Below, in pieces: positions 48,988 to 58,262 of a stretch of 64,000 nucleotides of DNA (position 1 is the stretch's first letter; the number at the start of each line of letters is the position of its first letter). Both the position numbers and the translations under genes were made by a program. The DNA is from an uncultured Sulfitobacter sp. (lineage in GTDB: Bacteria > Pseudomonadota > Alphaproteobacteria > Rhodobacterales > Rhodobacteraceae). Location: the NCBI GenBank assembly GCA_905182645.1, contig CAJJCJ010000013.1, forward strand, positions 62,001 through 126,000. The letters run 5' to 3'. Below the pieces are notes generated by a model, which saw only the letters and a program-made list of their open reading frames with translations, did no database searches and was not told where the DNA came from.

Positions 48988-50802
48988 TTATTGTTCATAC
49001 CACCAAGCGTCCGGCTGCCAACCCGGCCAATCGCCAAAGATCGGCAGGTATTCTGGAAATTTCAGCTCCTTGCCTGAAGCGATCCGGCTAATGTTCCATT
49101 GATAGATTGGCAATACATACCGTCCAGCGGTGAGCACACGGTCAAGACCTGCGACGGCTGCGCGAAAATCATCTTGGCTGTCAGAATTCAACAACCGCCC
49201 AATCAACGCGTCTGCGGCCGCCGACTTCACGCCCATTAGGTTGCGCCCGCCAACTTCGTCTGCGCGTTCTGACCCGTAGTAGGCGTATTGTTCGTTGCCC
49301 GGAGACAGCGACACACTGCGCCGATAATACGTCATGTCAAAATCGTAGGCATCGGTGCGTTCTTTGAACTGCGCGCTGTCTGCTGATGACACCGATGGAG
49401 TTACGCCAATCCGCGATAGGGACTGGGTGAACATATCCATGATAGCGGCTTGTTCCGATACGCCGTTTTGCAAAAGGATCTCAAACGTGAACGGTTTGCC
49501 GCTTGCATTGGCAAGCACGCCGTCTTGCACTGTCCAGCCTGCGGATTCTAATTGTGCTAATGCCGCGCGGATACCAGCACGGTTTCGCTCTGATCCGTCA
49601 GATACGGGCAGGGCGTAGCCCTCGAGCGTACCCGGAAGCAGGTCGGCATTGAACGGCGCGAGGAATTCGGCAACGCGGCCCGTCGCTGGGCCAGACGTCA
49701 TCGCCAGCGGTGAGTTGGACCAATAAGACGTGATGCGTGGTTGTTGGCTGCCGGTCATCGCCTCGTTGATGAATTCAAAGTTGAAGATTTGCAGCATCGC
49801 ATCGCGGACCCGCCAATCAGAAAACACATCGCTGCGCGAATTCATCACATAACCCGTCATGCCTGATGGCCGTTCGTGGGGCAGGACCGCTTTGACTACC
49901 TCGCCGTTTTCTACACGCGGGAAGTTATACTGCCCTTCCCATTTGGCCACGTTGAATTCGCGCTGGGTATTGACCATGCCGACTTTAAACGCCTCGAATG
50001 CAGCGGTTTGGTCGCCAAAAAATTCAAGCCGGATTTCATCAAGGTTGCCCATGCCGACCTTAAATGGAATGTCTTTGGCCCAATAATCAGGGTCGCGCTG
50101 GAACGAGATAAACCGACCAGCCTCGAATTCGGCGATCCGGTATTCTCCCGATACAACAGGCACGATGCCGAGGCCGCTGTCGGCAAATTCCATGCCGTCC
50201 CATTGGGATTTTTTAAGGATCGGGCGCAAACCTGCGAGCAGCGCCAATTCCTTGTCTTTGATGTTAAAAGTAAAGCGGACCGAACGTGGGCCTGTGGCCT
50301 CAAGGGTTTCGACCTTGGCCCAGAAACCGCGATACCGACCGTGACCTTGCGTACCTAATGTTTCATACGACCAAATGACGTCTTCAACGGTGATCGGGCT
50401 GCCGTCGTTGAATTGAGCGCCCTCACGCAGTGTGAATTCGACCCACTCGCGATTCGGTCCAGTTTCAATCGATTCGGCGATAACACCGTAAAGAGAAAAC
50501 GGTTCGTCCAATGAACGGCCCATTAAACTGTCACCTGTAAGATACCGCAACTGCCAGTGAACCGAGCCTTTTCGGATGTACGGATTAAGGCTGTCGAACG
50601 ATCCGACATTCGCCGTCACCATTTTGCCGCCCGATGGCGCATCAGGGTTGGCATAAGGGAGATGCGCAAAATCTGGTGGTAGGGCCGGGTCACCATACAT
50701 AGCTATGCCATGCTTTGGTTCAGCCAAGGCCACGGACCCCGCGATAATGATCGATGCCACGGCACCAAAACGCATCAACTGCGTGAAAAACTCTGGTTTC
50801 AT
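48988..50802 (-). CDS. Extracellular solute-binding protein, family 5 (YejA-like)
   Basis: 604 residues with a cleavable signal peptide (IIIAGSVALAEP). SBP_bac_5 features include HGIAMYGDPALPPDFAHLPY, then EFTLREGAQFNDGSPITVED and VSGEYRIAEFEAGRFISF. It is close to YejA, which delivers microcin C-type peptides or oligopeptides to an ABC importer. The usual yejBEF genes are not beside it in this window, so it is an orphan here, and its membrane partner must be elsewhere or shared. Confidence 0.87.
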   Translation of the reverse strand: MKPEFFTQLMRFGAVASIIIAGSVALAEPKHGIAMYGDPALPPDFAHLPYANPDAPSGGKMVTANVGSFDSLNPYIRKGSVHWQLRYLTGDSLMGRSLDEPFSLYGVIAESIETGPNREWVEFTLREGAQFNDGSPITVEDVIWSYETLGTQGHGRYRGFWAKVETLEATGPRSVRFTFNIKDKELALLAGLRPILKKSQWDGMEFADSGLGIVPVVSGEYRIAEFEAGRFISFQRDPDYWAKDIPFKVGMGNLDEIRLEFFGDQTAAFEAFKVGMVNTQREFNVAKWEGQYNFPRVENGEVVKAVLPHERPSGMTGYVMNSRSDVFSDWRVRDAMLQIFNFEFINEAMTGSQQPRITSYWSNSPLAMTSGPATGRVAEFLAPFNADLLPGTLEGYALPVSDGSERNRAGIRAALAQLESAGWTVQDGVLANASGKPFTFEILLQNGVSEQAAIMDMFTQSLSRIGVTPSVSSADSAQFKERTDAYDFDMTYYRRSVSLSPGNEQYAYYGSERADEVGGRNLMGVKSAAADALIGRLLNSDSQDDFRAAVAGLDRVLTAGRYVLPIYQWNISRIASGKELKFPEYLPIFGDWPGWQPDAWWYEQ

Positions 50803-50881
50803 TTTGGAAACAATCCCTTTGATCGCTGTAAAAGTTAGCTGTGACCGTAAAGAGGGTTTTATGACTTATCAAACTTTTAGC

Positions 50882-50910
50882 TTGGATGCAGGCGCGCAAT
50901 TGCTTATAAC
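50882..50910 (+). promoter_or_regulatory. Promoter of a predicted small RNA
   Basis: TTGGAT (50882-50887), 17 bases, TATAAC (50905-50910). It is close to the sigma-70 consensus, in the 336-bp gap between the solute-binding protein gene and bdhA, and followed within 82 bases by a terminator with no credible gene between. Confidence 0.55.
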
Positions 50911-50916
50911 AAGGGC

Positions 50917-50992
50917 ACTGCTCGATAGGTTTCTTGCCTGTATGAAACCTGCCTCAATAACTTTACGCCCGCCTTGTGCGGGCGTTTTTTTT
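50917..50992 (+). ncRNA. Predicted small RNA, about 75 nt
   Basis: The stretch from the likely start point (about 50917) to the T-run contains hairpin GGTTTC-N10-GAAACC (50927-50948), a short single-stranded part (TGCCTCAATAACTTTA), then the terminator stem CGCCCGC-CTTGT-GCGGGCG with eight Ts (50966-50992). This is the classical build of an Hfq-type sRNA. The open frame from 50861 crossing it has no ribosome site and codes through the terminator, so I reject it. Targets are unknown. The remaining parts of the gap (50803-50880, 50993-51138) hold nothing I recognise. Confidence 0.5.
50966..50992 (+). terminator. Rho-independent terminator of the predicted small RNA
   Basis: Stem CGCCCGC (50966-50972), loop CTTGT, stem GCGGGCG (50978-50984), then eight Ts. 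Confidence 0.85.
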
Positions 50993-51138
50993 GGGTTTTT
51001 GCGCAGCTTTTGGATATTTTGGACGTTGCTGGGAGTCGGCTAAGAATCGGTTCTGCGCATAATGCGTTTATTGGTGTATTTTGCGGGTGCAGCAATTATA
51101 TACGTCTCAACAATTTATCTCATCAAGGATAACCCCTC

Positions 51139-51912
51139 ATGTCGTTTGCAGGAAAAACCGCTGTCATCACCGGATCAAATTCAGGCATCGGGCTGGGAAT
51201 CGCGCGCGAAATGGCCAAGGCTGGTGTGAACGTCGTGCTTAATTCATTTTCTGACAGCGCTGACGACCACGCGCTGGCTTCTGGAATTGTAGCGGAATTC
51301 GGTGTTGAGGCTAAATACATCGCGGCTGATATGTCAAAATCTGACGATTGCCGCCGCCTGATAGTGGAGGCTGGTCGCTGTGATATCTTGGTGAATAATG
51401 TAGGTATTCAACACGTCGCCCCGATTGAGGATTTTCCGGCAGGCAAGTGGGACGCAATTATTGCGATCAACTTGTCATCCGCGTTTCATACAACGGCTGC
51501 TGCCTTGCCGGGCATGCGGATCAACGGCTGGGGCCGGATTGTGAATATTGCATCGGCGCATGGTTTGACCGCGTCACCGTATAAATCCGCATATGTTGCA
51601 GCCAAGCATGGCATTGTTGGCATGACCAAGGTTGTTGCTTTGGAAACCGCACAAGATCCAATCACTGCAAACGCCATTTGTCCGGGCTATGTGTTAACCC
51701 CATTGGTCGAAGCGCAAATCCCTGAGACCATGAAAGAATACGGCATGGACCGCGAGACGGTGATCAAAGATGTCATGCTCGCCCGCCAACCATCCAAAGA
51801 ATTTGCGACTGTGGAACAATTGGGTGGCACGGTGAATTTCCTGTGCTCTGATGCTGCGGCGCAAATTACCGGCACGACTATTAGCGTTGATGGCGGCTGG
51901 ACGGCCCTGTGA
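51139..51912 (+). CDS. bdhA: D-3-hydroxybutyrate dehydrogenase
   Basis: 257 residues, a short-chain dehydrogenase. TGSNSGIGLGIAR binds NAD. The catalytic Ser-Tyr-Lys are in VNIASAHGLTASPYKSAYVAAKHG. The C-terminal SVDGGWTAL and the segment GIQHVAPIEDFP are typical of 3-hydroxybutyrate dehydrogenases, which feed polyhydroxybutyrate breakdown into acetoacetate. The usual NNAG reads NNVG here. It ends one base before the convergent exporter gene. Confidence 0.92.
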   Translation: MSFAGKTAVITGSNSGIGLGIAREMAKAGVNVVLNSFSDSADDHALASGIVAEFGVEAKYIAADMSKSDDCRRLIVEAGRCDILVNNVGIQHVAPIEDFPAGKWDAIIAINLSSAFHTTAAALPGMRINGWGRIVNIASAHGLTASPYKSAYVAAKHGIVGMTKVVALETAQDPITANAICPGYVLTPLVEAQIPETMKEYGMDRETVIKDVMLARQPSKEFATVEQLGGTVNFLCSDAAAQITGTTISVDGGWTAL

Positions 51913-52515
51913 TCAGCTGATCAGCTTGATCGCAAGCGCCCACATTAAGAGGCCGATCAAAACATCAAGGATACGCCACGCGCGCGTTGATTGCATCACC
52001 GGCGCGAGCAGTCGTGCGCCATAGCCGAGGCTAAAGAAGAACACGTAAGACGATAAAATTGCCCCAATACCAAACAGATAGCGGTCAATATTCATGTCGT
52101 ATTGTGTGGAGATTGCGCCGATTAGCCCCAGAGTGTCGAGGTAAACATGCGGGTTCAACCAAGTGAACGCAGCCCCCGTCGCAAGCGTCGCCCACAGCCC
52201 TGCTGATTGCCCAGAAAGCTGGATATTGTAGTCTCCTTGATATGCAGCCCATAGCCGCATTGCCCCGTACACACTTAGGAATGCAGCGCCGCCCCAAGCC
52301 ATAATGTGCGGTAACAGTGGTGCCTGTTCGACGATAATGCCAAAGCCAAACACACCTGCAGCGATTAGCAGCGCGTCAGACGTCGCGCACAGCAGGCACA
52401 GCCAGAATATATGTTGTCGTGCTAGTCCTTGACGTAGCACAAACGCATTTTGCGCCCCAATCGCGAGGATCAGCGCAAAGCCAGTTATAAAGCCTGTGCT
52501 GATCGGGCCGATCAC
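51913..52515 (-). CDS. argO: LysE/ArgO-family amino-acid exporter
   Basis: 200 residues, about six membrane segments. The LysE signature GFALILAIGAQNAFVLRQGL is at the N-terminus, and FTWLNPHVYLDTLGLIGAIS is the second family motif. Members export arginine or lysine. It is coupled to the DUF502 gene upstream by ATGA. Confidence 0.9.
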   Translation of the reverse strand: MIGPISTGFITGFALILAIGAQNAFVLRQGLARQHIFWLCLLCATSDALLIAAGVFGFGIIVEQAPLLPHIMAWGGAAFLSVYGAMRLWAAYQGDYNIQLSGQSAGLWATLATGAAFTWLNPHVYLDTLGLIGAISTQYDMNIDRYLFGIGAILSSYVFFFSLGYGARLLAPVMQSTRAWRILDVLIGLLMWALAIKLIS

Positions 52516-53234
52516 GGGGCAGGTGGCTTGGTCGGGTCTTTGCCATTGGGATAAACCAGCCCTGCAGAGATCACGAGTTTGGCCGCGTCTTCGACGGTCA
52601 TGTCCAATTCTTTGACGTCACTGCGCGGCAGGAACAACAAAAACCCAGATGTCGGGTTGGGCGTCGTGGGCAAAAACACCGTCGCGATATCTTCGCCGTT
52701 AGAGATTTTTGTGCGTACTTCGCCGCGCGCGTTGGTCGAGATGAACGCGATAGCCCAAATTCCTTTGCGCGGATATTCGATCAAGCAAGCCTTATCAAAT
52801 GATGTGTCGCGCTGGGAAAACACGGTTTCGGCGATTTGTTTGACGCCGTTATAAATTGAGCGGACGACGGGCATCCGTTCGACCATGCTTTCGCCGAACC
52901 GCAACATGGATCGGCCCAAGATGCCTTTGCCGATCCAGCCGACCAGTATTGTGAACACCAAGAAAATGACGACCCCAATTCCGCGCACATTGACGCGGAT
53001 CAGATCGCCGCCCTCGGAGCGGAAAAAGCGGTTAACAAGTTCCTCAGGTTGGTAATAATCGGGGATAAACGGCCAAACCCAGCTATCGATCCAGCCGACA
53101 ACCGACCAAACCAAGTAAAGCGTGAGCCCAATCGGCGCAACAATGATGAGGCCCGCAAGAAAGTTGCCCCGCAGCCGCGTAATGATGCCGCGCCGTATCT
53201 TTTTGCCGTCGTCAGTGAAGTGATCCATCGTCAT
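52512..53234 (-). CDS. DUF502 membrane protein
   Basis: 240 residues. Two transmembrane segments near the N-terminus (FLAGLIIVAPIGLTLYLVWS and GVVIFLVFTILVGWIG) are followed by the DUF502 core: ERMPVVRSIYNGVKQIAETV, LIEYPRKGIWAIAF, then FLPTTPNPTSGFLLFLP. The function of the family is unknown. The start may be ATG 53234 or 53228. Co-transcribed with argO. Confidence 0.88.
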   Translation of the reverse strand: MTMDHFTDDGKKIRRGIITRLRGNFLAGLIIVAPIGLTLYLVWSVVGWIDSWVWPFIPDYYQPEELVNRFFRSEGGDLIRVNVRGIGVVIFLVFTILVGWIGKGILGRSMLRFGESMVERMPVVRSIYNGVKQIAETVFSQRDTSFDKACLIEYPRKGIWAIAFISTNARGEVRTKISNGEDIATVFLPTTPNPTSGFLLFLPRSDVKELDMTVEDAAKLVISAGLVYPNGKDPTKPPAP

Positions 53235-53291
53235 CCGCCAATTACGAAACCGTTAACTGCCATTTAGGCAAAGATGTCTGTCCCGACAAGG

Positions 53292-54209
53292 TTAACCGCT
53301 TTGTTTCACCATTTCACCAGCAATTTTGGTTGCCAGCACAGCGTTATTGCGCACCAATGCGATGTTTGCGACCAATGACCGTCCCTCTGTTAGTTCGAAT
53401 ATGCGCCCGAGCAGGAATGGCGTGACCAATTTCGCGCTGATCGATTGGGCGTCTGCTTCTGATAGGGCTTGTGCGATGACTGGTGCCAGCACGTCAGCGG
53501 GGATTTGTGCGTCGATTGGGATTGGATTGCAGATGAGTTGACCGCCGGACAGACCCATCGCGGTGCGGGTGATCTGTGCCGACGCGATCTGTGCAGCAGT
53601 ATCCATGCGCAGTGGTGTGGCAATGTCTGATACAGCCGACCAAAACGCAGGCAACATGTCTTGCCCAACGGTGATGACAGGCACGCCAAGGGTCTCGAGG
53701 ACTTCGTAGGTTTTTTCCAGATCCAAGATTGCTTTGGCCCCAGCGGCCACAACGGTCACAGGTGTTTGTGCCAATTCGTTGATGTCCGCGGAAATGTCAA
53801 AGCTGATTTCTGCGCCACGATGAACGCCGCCGATACCGCCAGTTGCAAATACGTGGATACCTGCCAGATGCGCGGCAATCATGGTGGCCGCAACTGTTGT
53901 TGCCCCAGTGCCGCCCATCGCAATGCAGGCCGCAATATCTGCCCGAGACAGCTTTGCCACGTCGGTTGCTTGGCCAAGCCCGTCAAGCTGATCGGCCTCA
54001 AGCCCAATGTGCAGCGCACCGTTCATCACTGCGATGGTGGCAGGTGTTGCCCCACCATCGCGCACATCTTGTTCAACGATCCGTGCCGTTTGAATGTTTT
54101 GCGGGAACGGCATGCCGTGGGTGATGATCGTGCTTTCAAGCGCCACAATAGGGGTTCCAGCGGCGCGCGCTGCCGCGACTTCTGCGCTGAATGTCATAGG
54201 GAAGGTCAT
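53292..54209 (-). CDS. psuG: Pseudouridine-5'-phosphate glycosidase
   Basis: 305 residues. It splits pseudouridine 5'-phosphate into uracil and ribose 5-phosphate. The segments VALESTIITHGMPFPQNI, AAGAKAILDLEKTYEVLETL and PVITVGQDMLPAFW are diagnostic; the catalytic lysine lies in GAKAILD or near it. It overlaps the kinase gene by four bases, giving the psuK-psuG pair that degrades pseudouridine from RNA turnover. Confidence 0.94.
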   Translation of the reverse strand: MTFPMTFSAEVAAARAAGTPIVALESTIITHGMPFPQNIQTARIVEQDVRDGGATPATIAVMNGALHIGLEADQLDGLGQATDVAKLSRADIAACIAMGGTGATTVAATMIAAHLAGIHVFATGGIGGVHRGAEISFDISADINELAQTPVTVVAAGAKAILDLEKTYEVLETLGVPVITVGQDMLPAFWSAVSDIATPLRMDTAAQIASAQITRTAMGLSGGQLICNPIPIDAQIPADVLAPVIAQALSEADAQSISAKLVTPFLLGRIFELTEGRSLVANIALVRNNAVLATKIAGEMVKQSG

Positions 54210-55099
54210 AAAGGGGTTTCTCCGGATACGTAAATTGCGGCGGCGTTGCCTGCGCGGGTCAGTGCGGCCATGCGGTCCATGCCTTGGGCCTCTGACGCGA
54301 TGTGGGCCGCCATGAATGTGTCGCCAGCACCTGTCACGCGCGTAACCAACACGGCGGGCGGTGTGTGGCTGATAATATCTTCTGCGGTTCCCTCAGAGGC
54401 CGCATTGCCCCCGTCGGTGACCAGCACCCGGTGCGCCCCACGTTTAAGCAGACCCGCTGCCCCGTCATGTGACATTGAAAATTCGGTTTGGCACAGCAGG
54501 CTGGCCTCTTCCAAGTTGACATAAAGCGTCGCGGTTGGGTGGTCCATAAGGGCCAAAAGTCGCGCAGCCTTACCTGGCGATGCGGGGGCGACACGCAGAT
54601 CAGCGCGCTCAAACAGCGGCGATTTGGCGATTGTCTGGAGCAATTCTTCGGTCAGGTTGCCGTCCAATGCGACAGGTCCGGTAAAAGGCGCGTTTGCGGT
54701 TCCCAGCCGCCCATCGCCCATGGCGCGCAGGATTTTGTCGCCTGATGCCTCGAGCGAATGCGCGTCGGCGATCGCTGCAACCAAACCGTTGGCACTCTCA
54801 ATGGCCATATAGACATCCGTGGGCAGGTCAGCGGACCGGTAAAGGTAATCGCAGATCAGTCCCATACGCTGTGCCTCGGCGACCAGCTCATTGCCTTCCG
54901 CGTCGCGGCCAATGGCAGATAACAGGGCAGGTTTCATGCCAAACCGGCGCAGGGTCATCGCAATGTTCATCGCGACGCCACCCGGCAGGCGTGTGATCCG
55001 GCCCGGCACGTCAGAGCCGACGCGCATATGGCTCGCTGCGCGACCAATCACGTCCCAAAGGACGGACCCGATGCAAATAATATCAGTGTTGTGTGTCAT
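54206..55099 (-). CDS. psuK: PfkB-family carbohydrate kinase (pseudouridine kinase)
   Basis: 297 residues from ATG 55099 (MTHNTDIICIGSVLWDVIG). The PfkB signatures are RLPGGVAMNIAMTLRRFG and VTRVTGAGDTFMAAHI, with the catalytic Asp in GAGD. It should phosphorylate pseudouridine, as judged by coupling to psuG. Other PfkB substrates cannot be excluded from sequence alone. Confidence 0.88.
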   Translation of the reverse strand: MTHNTDIICIGSVLWDVIGRAASHMRVGSDVPGRITRLPGGVAMNIAMTLRRFGMKPALLSAIGRDAEGNELVAEAQRMGLICDYLYRSADLPTDVYMAIESANGLVAAIADAHSLEASGDKILRAMGDGRLGTANAPFTGPVALDGNLTEELLQTIAKSPLFERADLRVAPASPGKAARLLALMDHPTATLYVNLEEASLLCQTEFSMSHDGAAGLLKRGAHRVLVTDGGNAASEGTAEDIISHTPPAVLVTRVTGAGDTFMAAHIASEAQGMDRMAALTRAGNAAAIYVSGETPL

Positions 55100-55135
55100 G
55101 CATCGCTTTTGACGAAACACACGGGCGGGCGCAAG

Positions 55136-55933
55136 TCAGGGTGCCATGAAAGTCAGGTTTGCCCAAAGCGTTTCCCATGCAGCCCCAGTGTCAGCGGCCA
55201 GTTGCACGGCTGGTTCGCGTAACACAACTGCATCAAGCATATACGAATACCCCGATTTGACCGGAACAGTCGCGATGCCTTGATCATCTGTACGCACCAA
55301 AAATATGTTGGCAACGTCGTCTTGGTTTTTTTCAAATACCTCGATCTGTTCGTTGGCGCGCACATCTGTCCGGTAGAACAACTGAACACGCACGCCAACA
55401 GATAAATCATCGATGTAAGGGTTGGTCAGTGCAACGATCTCGGTTTCTAATCCGACCCGTTTATCCGCACCTGCCGCGCTGCCAACACCGATTAAGGTTT
55501 TGGAATACCGCGAATAGACTTCTTTAAAGTTCTCAAGCGGGAAACCGCGCGCCTCGTGGGTTGCCAACTGATCACCAAGATCTTTGTGATCCAAAAAATT
55601 TTGGAACTTTTCCCAAGTCTCGTATGACACGTCAGAATTGCGCGCCTGATAGGCAACAATGTTCAACCCCTCGGACAGGGGCGCCTGATCAAGGGCAGGG
55701 CTATCGCCGATTCGGCTGGTGACTTGCTGACTATTGCCACCATTGAAAGTGATGAAATGGGTGAACCGCTGCGGCACAAAAGGAAGTTTGACACCTTTAA
55801 AGTCCTGCCCGTTGACAATATGAGCAGTCAGATTACCGTCTGCTTCAACCTGATACGCCAATGGCTCGAGCCAAAACTCGTGTGCTGCCGCTGGAGCCGC
55901 CATAAGACCAATAATGAAAGCAATTTTCCGCAT
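55136..55933 (-). CDS. DUF4198-domain periplasmic protein
   Basis: 265 residues from ATG 55933. A signal peptide (AFIIGLMAAPAAAHEF) is followed by HEFWLEP, the metal-type N-terminus of the DUF4198 family, and later a beta-rich domain (LFYRTDVRANEQIEVFEKNQ). Family members are thought to help take up nickel or cobalt. The start codon overlaps that of the divergent HupE-like gene, another family linked to metal uptake. Confidence 0.8.
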   Translation of the reverse strand: MRKIAFIIGLMAAPAAAHEFWLEPLAYQVEADGNLTAHIVNGQDFKGVKLPFVPQRFTHFITFNGGNSQQVTSRIGDSPALDQAPLSEGLNIVAYQARNSDVSYETWEKFQNFLDHKDLGDQLATHEARGFPLENFKEVYSRYSKTLIGVGSAAGADKRVGLETEIVALTNPYIDDLSVGVRVQLFYRTDVRANEQIEVFEKNQDDVANIFLVRTDDQGIATVPVKSGYSYMLDAVVLREPAVQLAADTGAAWETLWANLTFMAP

Positions 55934-57272
55934 GATGCCGTCCTTTTCTGTTAGCCCCAAACTGTTCTTTGCCCGCCTATTGTCAAGCGCGGTCCTGATT
56001 TGGATCACATCCTTGTCACCCGTGTCAGCACATGAGGTCCTGCCATCCATCGCGGATATGACCCAAGAGGGCGACAGCCTGACGTTTGATGTGCGGCTCA
56101 ATTTAGAAAGCTTTATCGCGGGGATCGACCAAACAGAGGTTATTGATACCAATGCGGCCCCACAAGCAGAAACCTATGACGCGTTGCGCGCGCTTAACGC
56201 TGCTGATCTTAAGGCACGTTTTGCTGAATTTTGGCCCCAGATGGCGAGCAAAGTCATGGTTTTGGCTGACGGTGTTGTCGTGATCGCTGAAAACCCCACC
56301 CTAAGCGTTGACCCTATTGGCGACACAGAAGTTGTGCGCGCATCTAACCTGTCATTCACGGCCGTGCTTCCCGCTGGGGCACAATCAGTCCAAGTCGGCT
56401 GGGCGCCTGAATTTGGGGTATTGGTCTTGCGTCAAATGGGCGTCGATGCGCCATACGATGGCTATTTAGAAGCTGGCGCAATGTCAGATCCGATTGCCCT
56501 AGCAGGGGGCGATCAAGCCAGTGGGTGGCAAACGTTTGTGCGCTATATTCCTATCGGGCTTGACCATATCGTGCCAAAGGGGCTTGATCACATCCTATTT
56601 GTGCTTGGTCTGTTTTTCCTGTCAGCCCGTATGCGCCCGCTGCTGACCCAAGTATCGCTGTTCACATTGGCGCACACAATCACGCTGGCACTGGCTGCGC
56701 TTGGCTATGTGGTCGTACCAGGCAGCTTTGTTGAACCATTGATCGCGGCATCAATCGTTTATGTCGCCGTCGAAAACATCTTTATGAAAAACCTGAGCCC
56801 TTGGCGGCCTTTTGTCGTGTTTGGATTTGGCCTACTGCACGGCCTTGGTTTTGCGTCCGTGCTTGCTGAATTCGGATTACCTAAAAGCGCGTTTGTACCT
56901 GCGTTGATAGGGTTCAACATCGGCGTTGAAATTGGCCAACTTGCGGTGATCGCAGTGATGTTCCTGTGCGTCTGGCAAGTTTTGCGCGTGGACCGCGGCA
57001 GCAACGAGGCCTTTCAAGGCAAGGTGCTTTACGTCGTGTTGGGCGTTGCCGCCGCAGCACTTATCTGGCTGAACCCAAGTGTTACCAGCACAGCGATTGA
57101 AAACCCAACGTGGTTATTCGCGGCCCCGCTGCTTGCCATCTTCTTGTTGTGCTTTGGATCAATACAACTGCGCGACCAGGTCGATTCTTACCGCAAGATA
57201 GTTGCCGTTCCGGCATCCGTTGCGATCGCATTTGTAGGTGCATATTGGTTCATTGAACGGGTATTTCTATAA
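55932..57272 (+). CDS. HupE/UreJ-type membrane protein
   Basis: 446 residues if started at ATG 55932 (55914 and 55935 are alternatives). A signal peptide ends near VSAHEV. A periplasmic domain of about 160 residues follows. The C-terminal half has some seven helices with the HupE/UreJ_2 motifs GLDHIVPKGLDHILFVLGLF, FTLAHTITLALAALG and FGFGLLHGLGFASVLAEFG, which are rich in possible metal-ligand histidines. Nickel transport is the usual suggestion for the family. The paired DUF4198 gene may be its periplasmic partner. Confidence 0.82.
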   Translation: MMPSFSVSPKLFFARLLSSAVLIWITSLSPVSAHEVLPSIADMTQEGDSLTFDVRLNLESFIAGIDQTEVIDTNAAPQAETYDALRALNAADLKARFAEFWPQMASKVMVLADGVVVIAENPTLSVDPIGDTEVVRASNLSFTAVLPAGAQSVQVGWAPEFGVLVLRQMGVDAPYDGYLEAGAMSDPIALAGGDQASGWQTFVRYIPIGLDHIVPKGLDHILFVLGLFFLSARMRPLLTQVSLFTLAHTITLALAALGYVVVPGSFVEPLIAASIVYVAVENIFMKNLSPWRPFVVFGFGLLHGLGFASVLAEFGLPKSAFVPALIGFNIGVEIGQLAVIAVMFLCVWQVLRVDRGSNEAFQGKVLYVVLGVAAAALIWLNPSVTSTAIENPTWLFAAPLLAIFLLCFGSIQLRDQVDSYRKIVAVPASVAIAFVGAYWFIERVFL

Positions 57273-57367
57273 ATTTCGCCTCGCTTTATTGAAAATACTC
57301 CCGCCAGAGGCTCGACCACTTGCAACCCCTACAGGCTTCGGCTAATTGAACCTCACTAAATCCCCAA

Positions 57368-57468
57368 GCGGGGGCGGGTAGATCGGGGAGAAATCCCGTT
57401 ATGTCCACCGGTTGGCGCATTAGCGTCGATACCCCCGCCCAAGGTCAAACCGGAAAAGGATTACAAAC
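57368..57468 (+). promoter_or_regulatory. Structured leader of rpsB
   Basis: A closing stem GCGGGGG (57368-57374) / CCCCCGC (57432-57438) encloses two smaller hairpins, one of them CGGG-N7-CCCG (57384-57398), about 30 bp before the rpsB start. Alphaproteobacterial rpsB leaders are known to carry a conserved structured element, and this fits as an S2 autoregulation site. The upstream part 57273-57367 probably holds the promoter (TTGCAA at 57322-57327 is a weak -35). Confidence 0.45.
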
Positions 57469-58236
57469 ATGGCTCTTCCCGAGTTCACCATGCGTCAGCT
57501 GCTTGAAGCTGGCGTTCACTTTGGCCACCAGACCGCGCGCTGGAACCCAAAGATGCAACATCACATTTATGGCAGCCGTAACGGCATCCACATCATGGAC
57601 CTGACACAGACAGTTCCAATGCTTGACCAAGCGTTGAACGTGATCCGTGACACAGTCGCCAAGGGCGGCCGTATCTTGTTCGTCGGCACCAAGCGTCAGG
57701 CCGCAAAGCCAGTTGCAGATGCAGCTGAACGTTGCGCACAATACTACATGAACCACCGTTGGCTTGGGGGCACATTGACCAACTGGCAGACTGTTTCCAA
57801 GTCCATCCAGCGCCTGAAGGCGATTGATGCGGCGTCCGAGAACGGCTTTGACGGTTTGACCAAGAAAGAACGTCTTGGCATGGAACGTGAGCAGGGAAAA
57901 CTGCAGGCGTCTTTGGGCGGCATCCGCGAAATGGGCGGTGTACCTGATCTGCTTTTCGTCATCGACGTGAACAAGGAAACATTGGCGATCGCAGAAGCTA
58001 AAAAGCTTGGCATCCCAGTTGTGGCGATTGTTGACACCAACTGTTCCCCAGATGGCATCGATTACGTCATTCCAGGCAACGACGATGCGGCACGTGCTAT
58101 CGCACTTTACACCGACTTGGCTGCACGTGCAGCGCTTGACGGTATGTCCGCTCAACTCGGTGCAGCTGGCGTTGACATGGGTGCAATGGAAGAGTTCGCT
58201 GAAGAAGTTGTTGCTGACGAGGCTGCTGCTTCCTAA
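57469..58236 (+). CDS. rpsB: 30S ribosomal protein S2
   Basis: 255 residues. [20 protein letters not shown], then [12 protein letters not shown] and [14 protein letters not shown] are S2 signatures. The C-terminal acidic tail ([16 protein letters not shown]) is normal for this group. AAAGGA lies nine bases before ATG 57469. S2 is needed for recruitment of S1 to the small subunit. It is followed by tsf, as in most bacteria. Confidence 0.98.
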   Translation: MALPEFTMRQLLEAGVHFGHQTARWNPKMQHHIYGSRNGIHIMDLTQTVPMLDQALNVIRDTVAKGGRILFVGTKRQAAKPVADAAERCAQYYMNHRWLGGTLTNWQTVSKSIQRLKAIDAASENGFDGLTKKERLGMEREQGKLQASLGGIREMGGVPDLLFVIDVNKETLAIAEAKKLGIPVVAIVDTNCSPDGIDYVIPGNDDAARAIALYTDLAARAALDGMSAQLGAAGVDMGAMEEFAEEVVADEAAAS

Positions 58237-58262
58237 AGCGGCGCCATTTGGCAAAACTATCA

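Noticed and set aside
50861..51043. A 60-codon open frame starting ATGACTTATC at 50862 in front of bdhA
   Set aside because: It has no ribosome site, crosses a perfect terminator, and its sequence overlaps a promoter-hairpin-terminator unit better explained as a small RNA.
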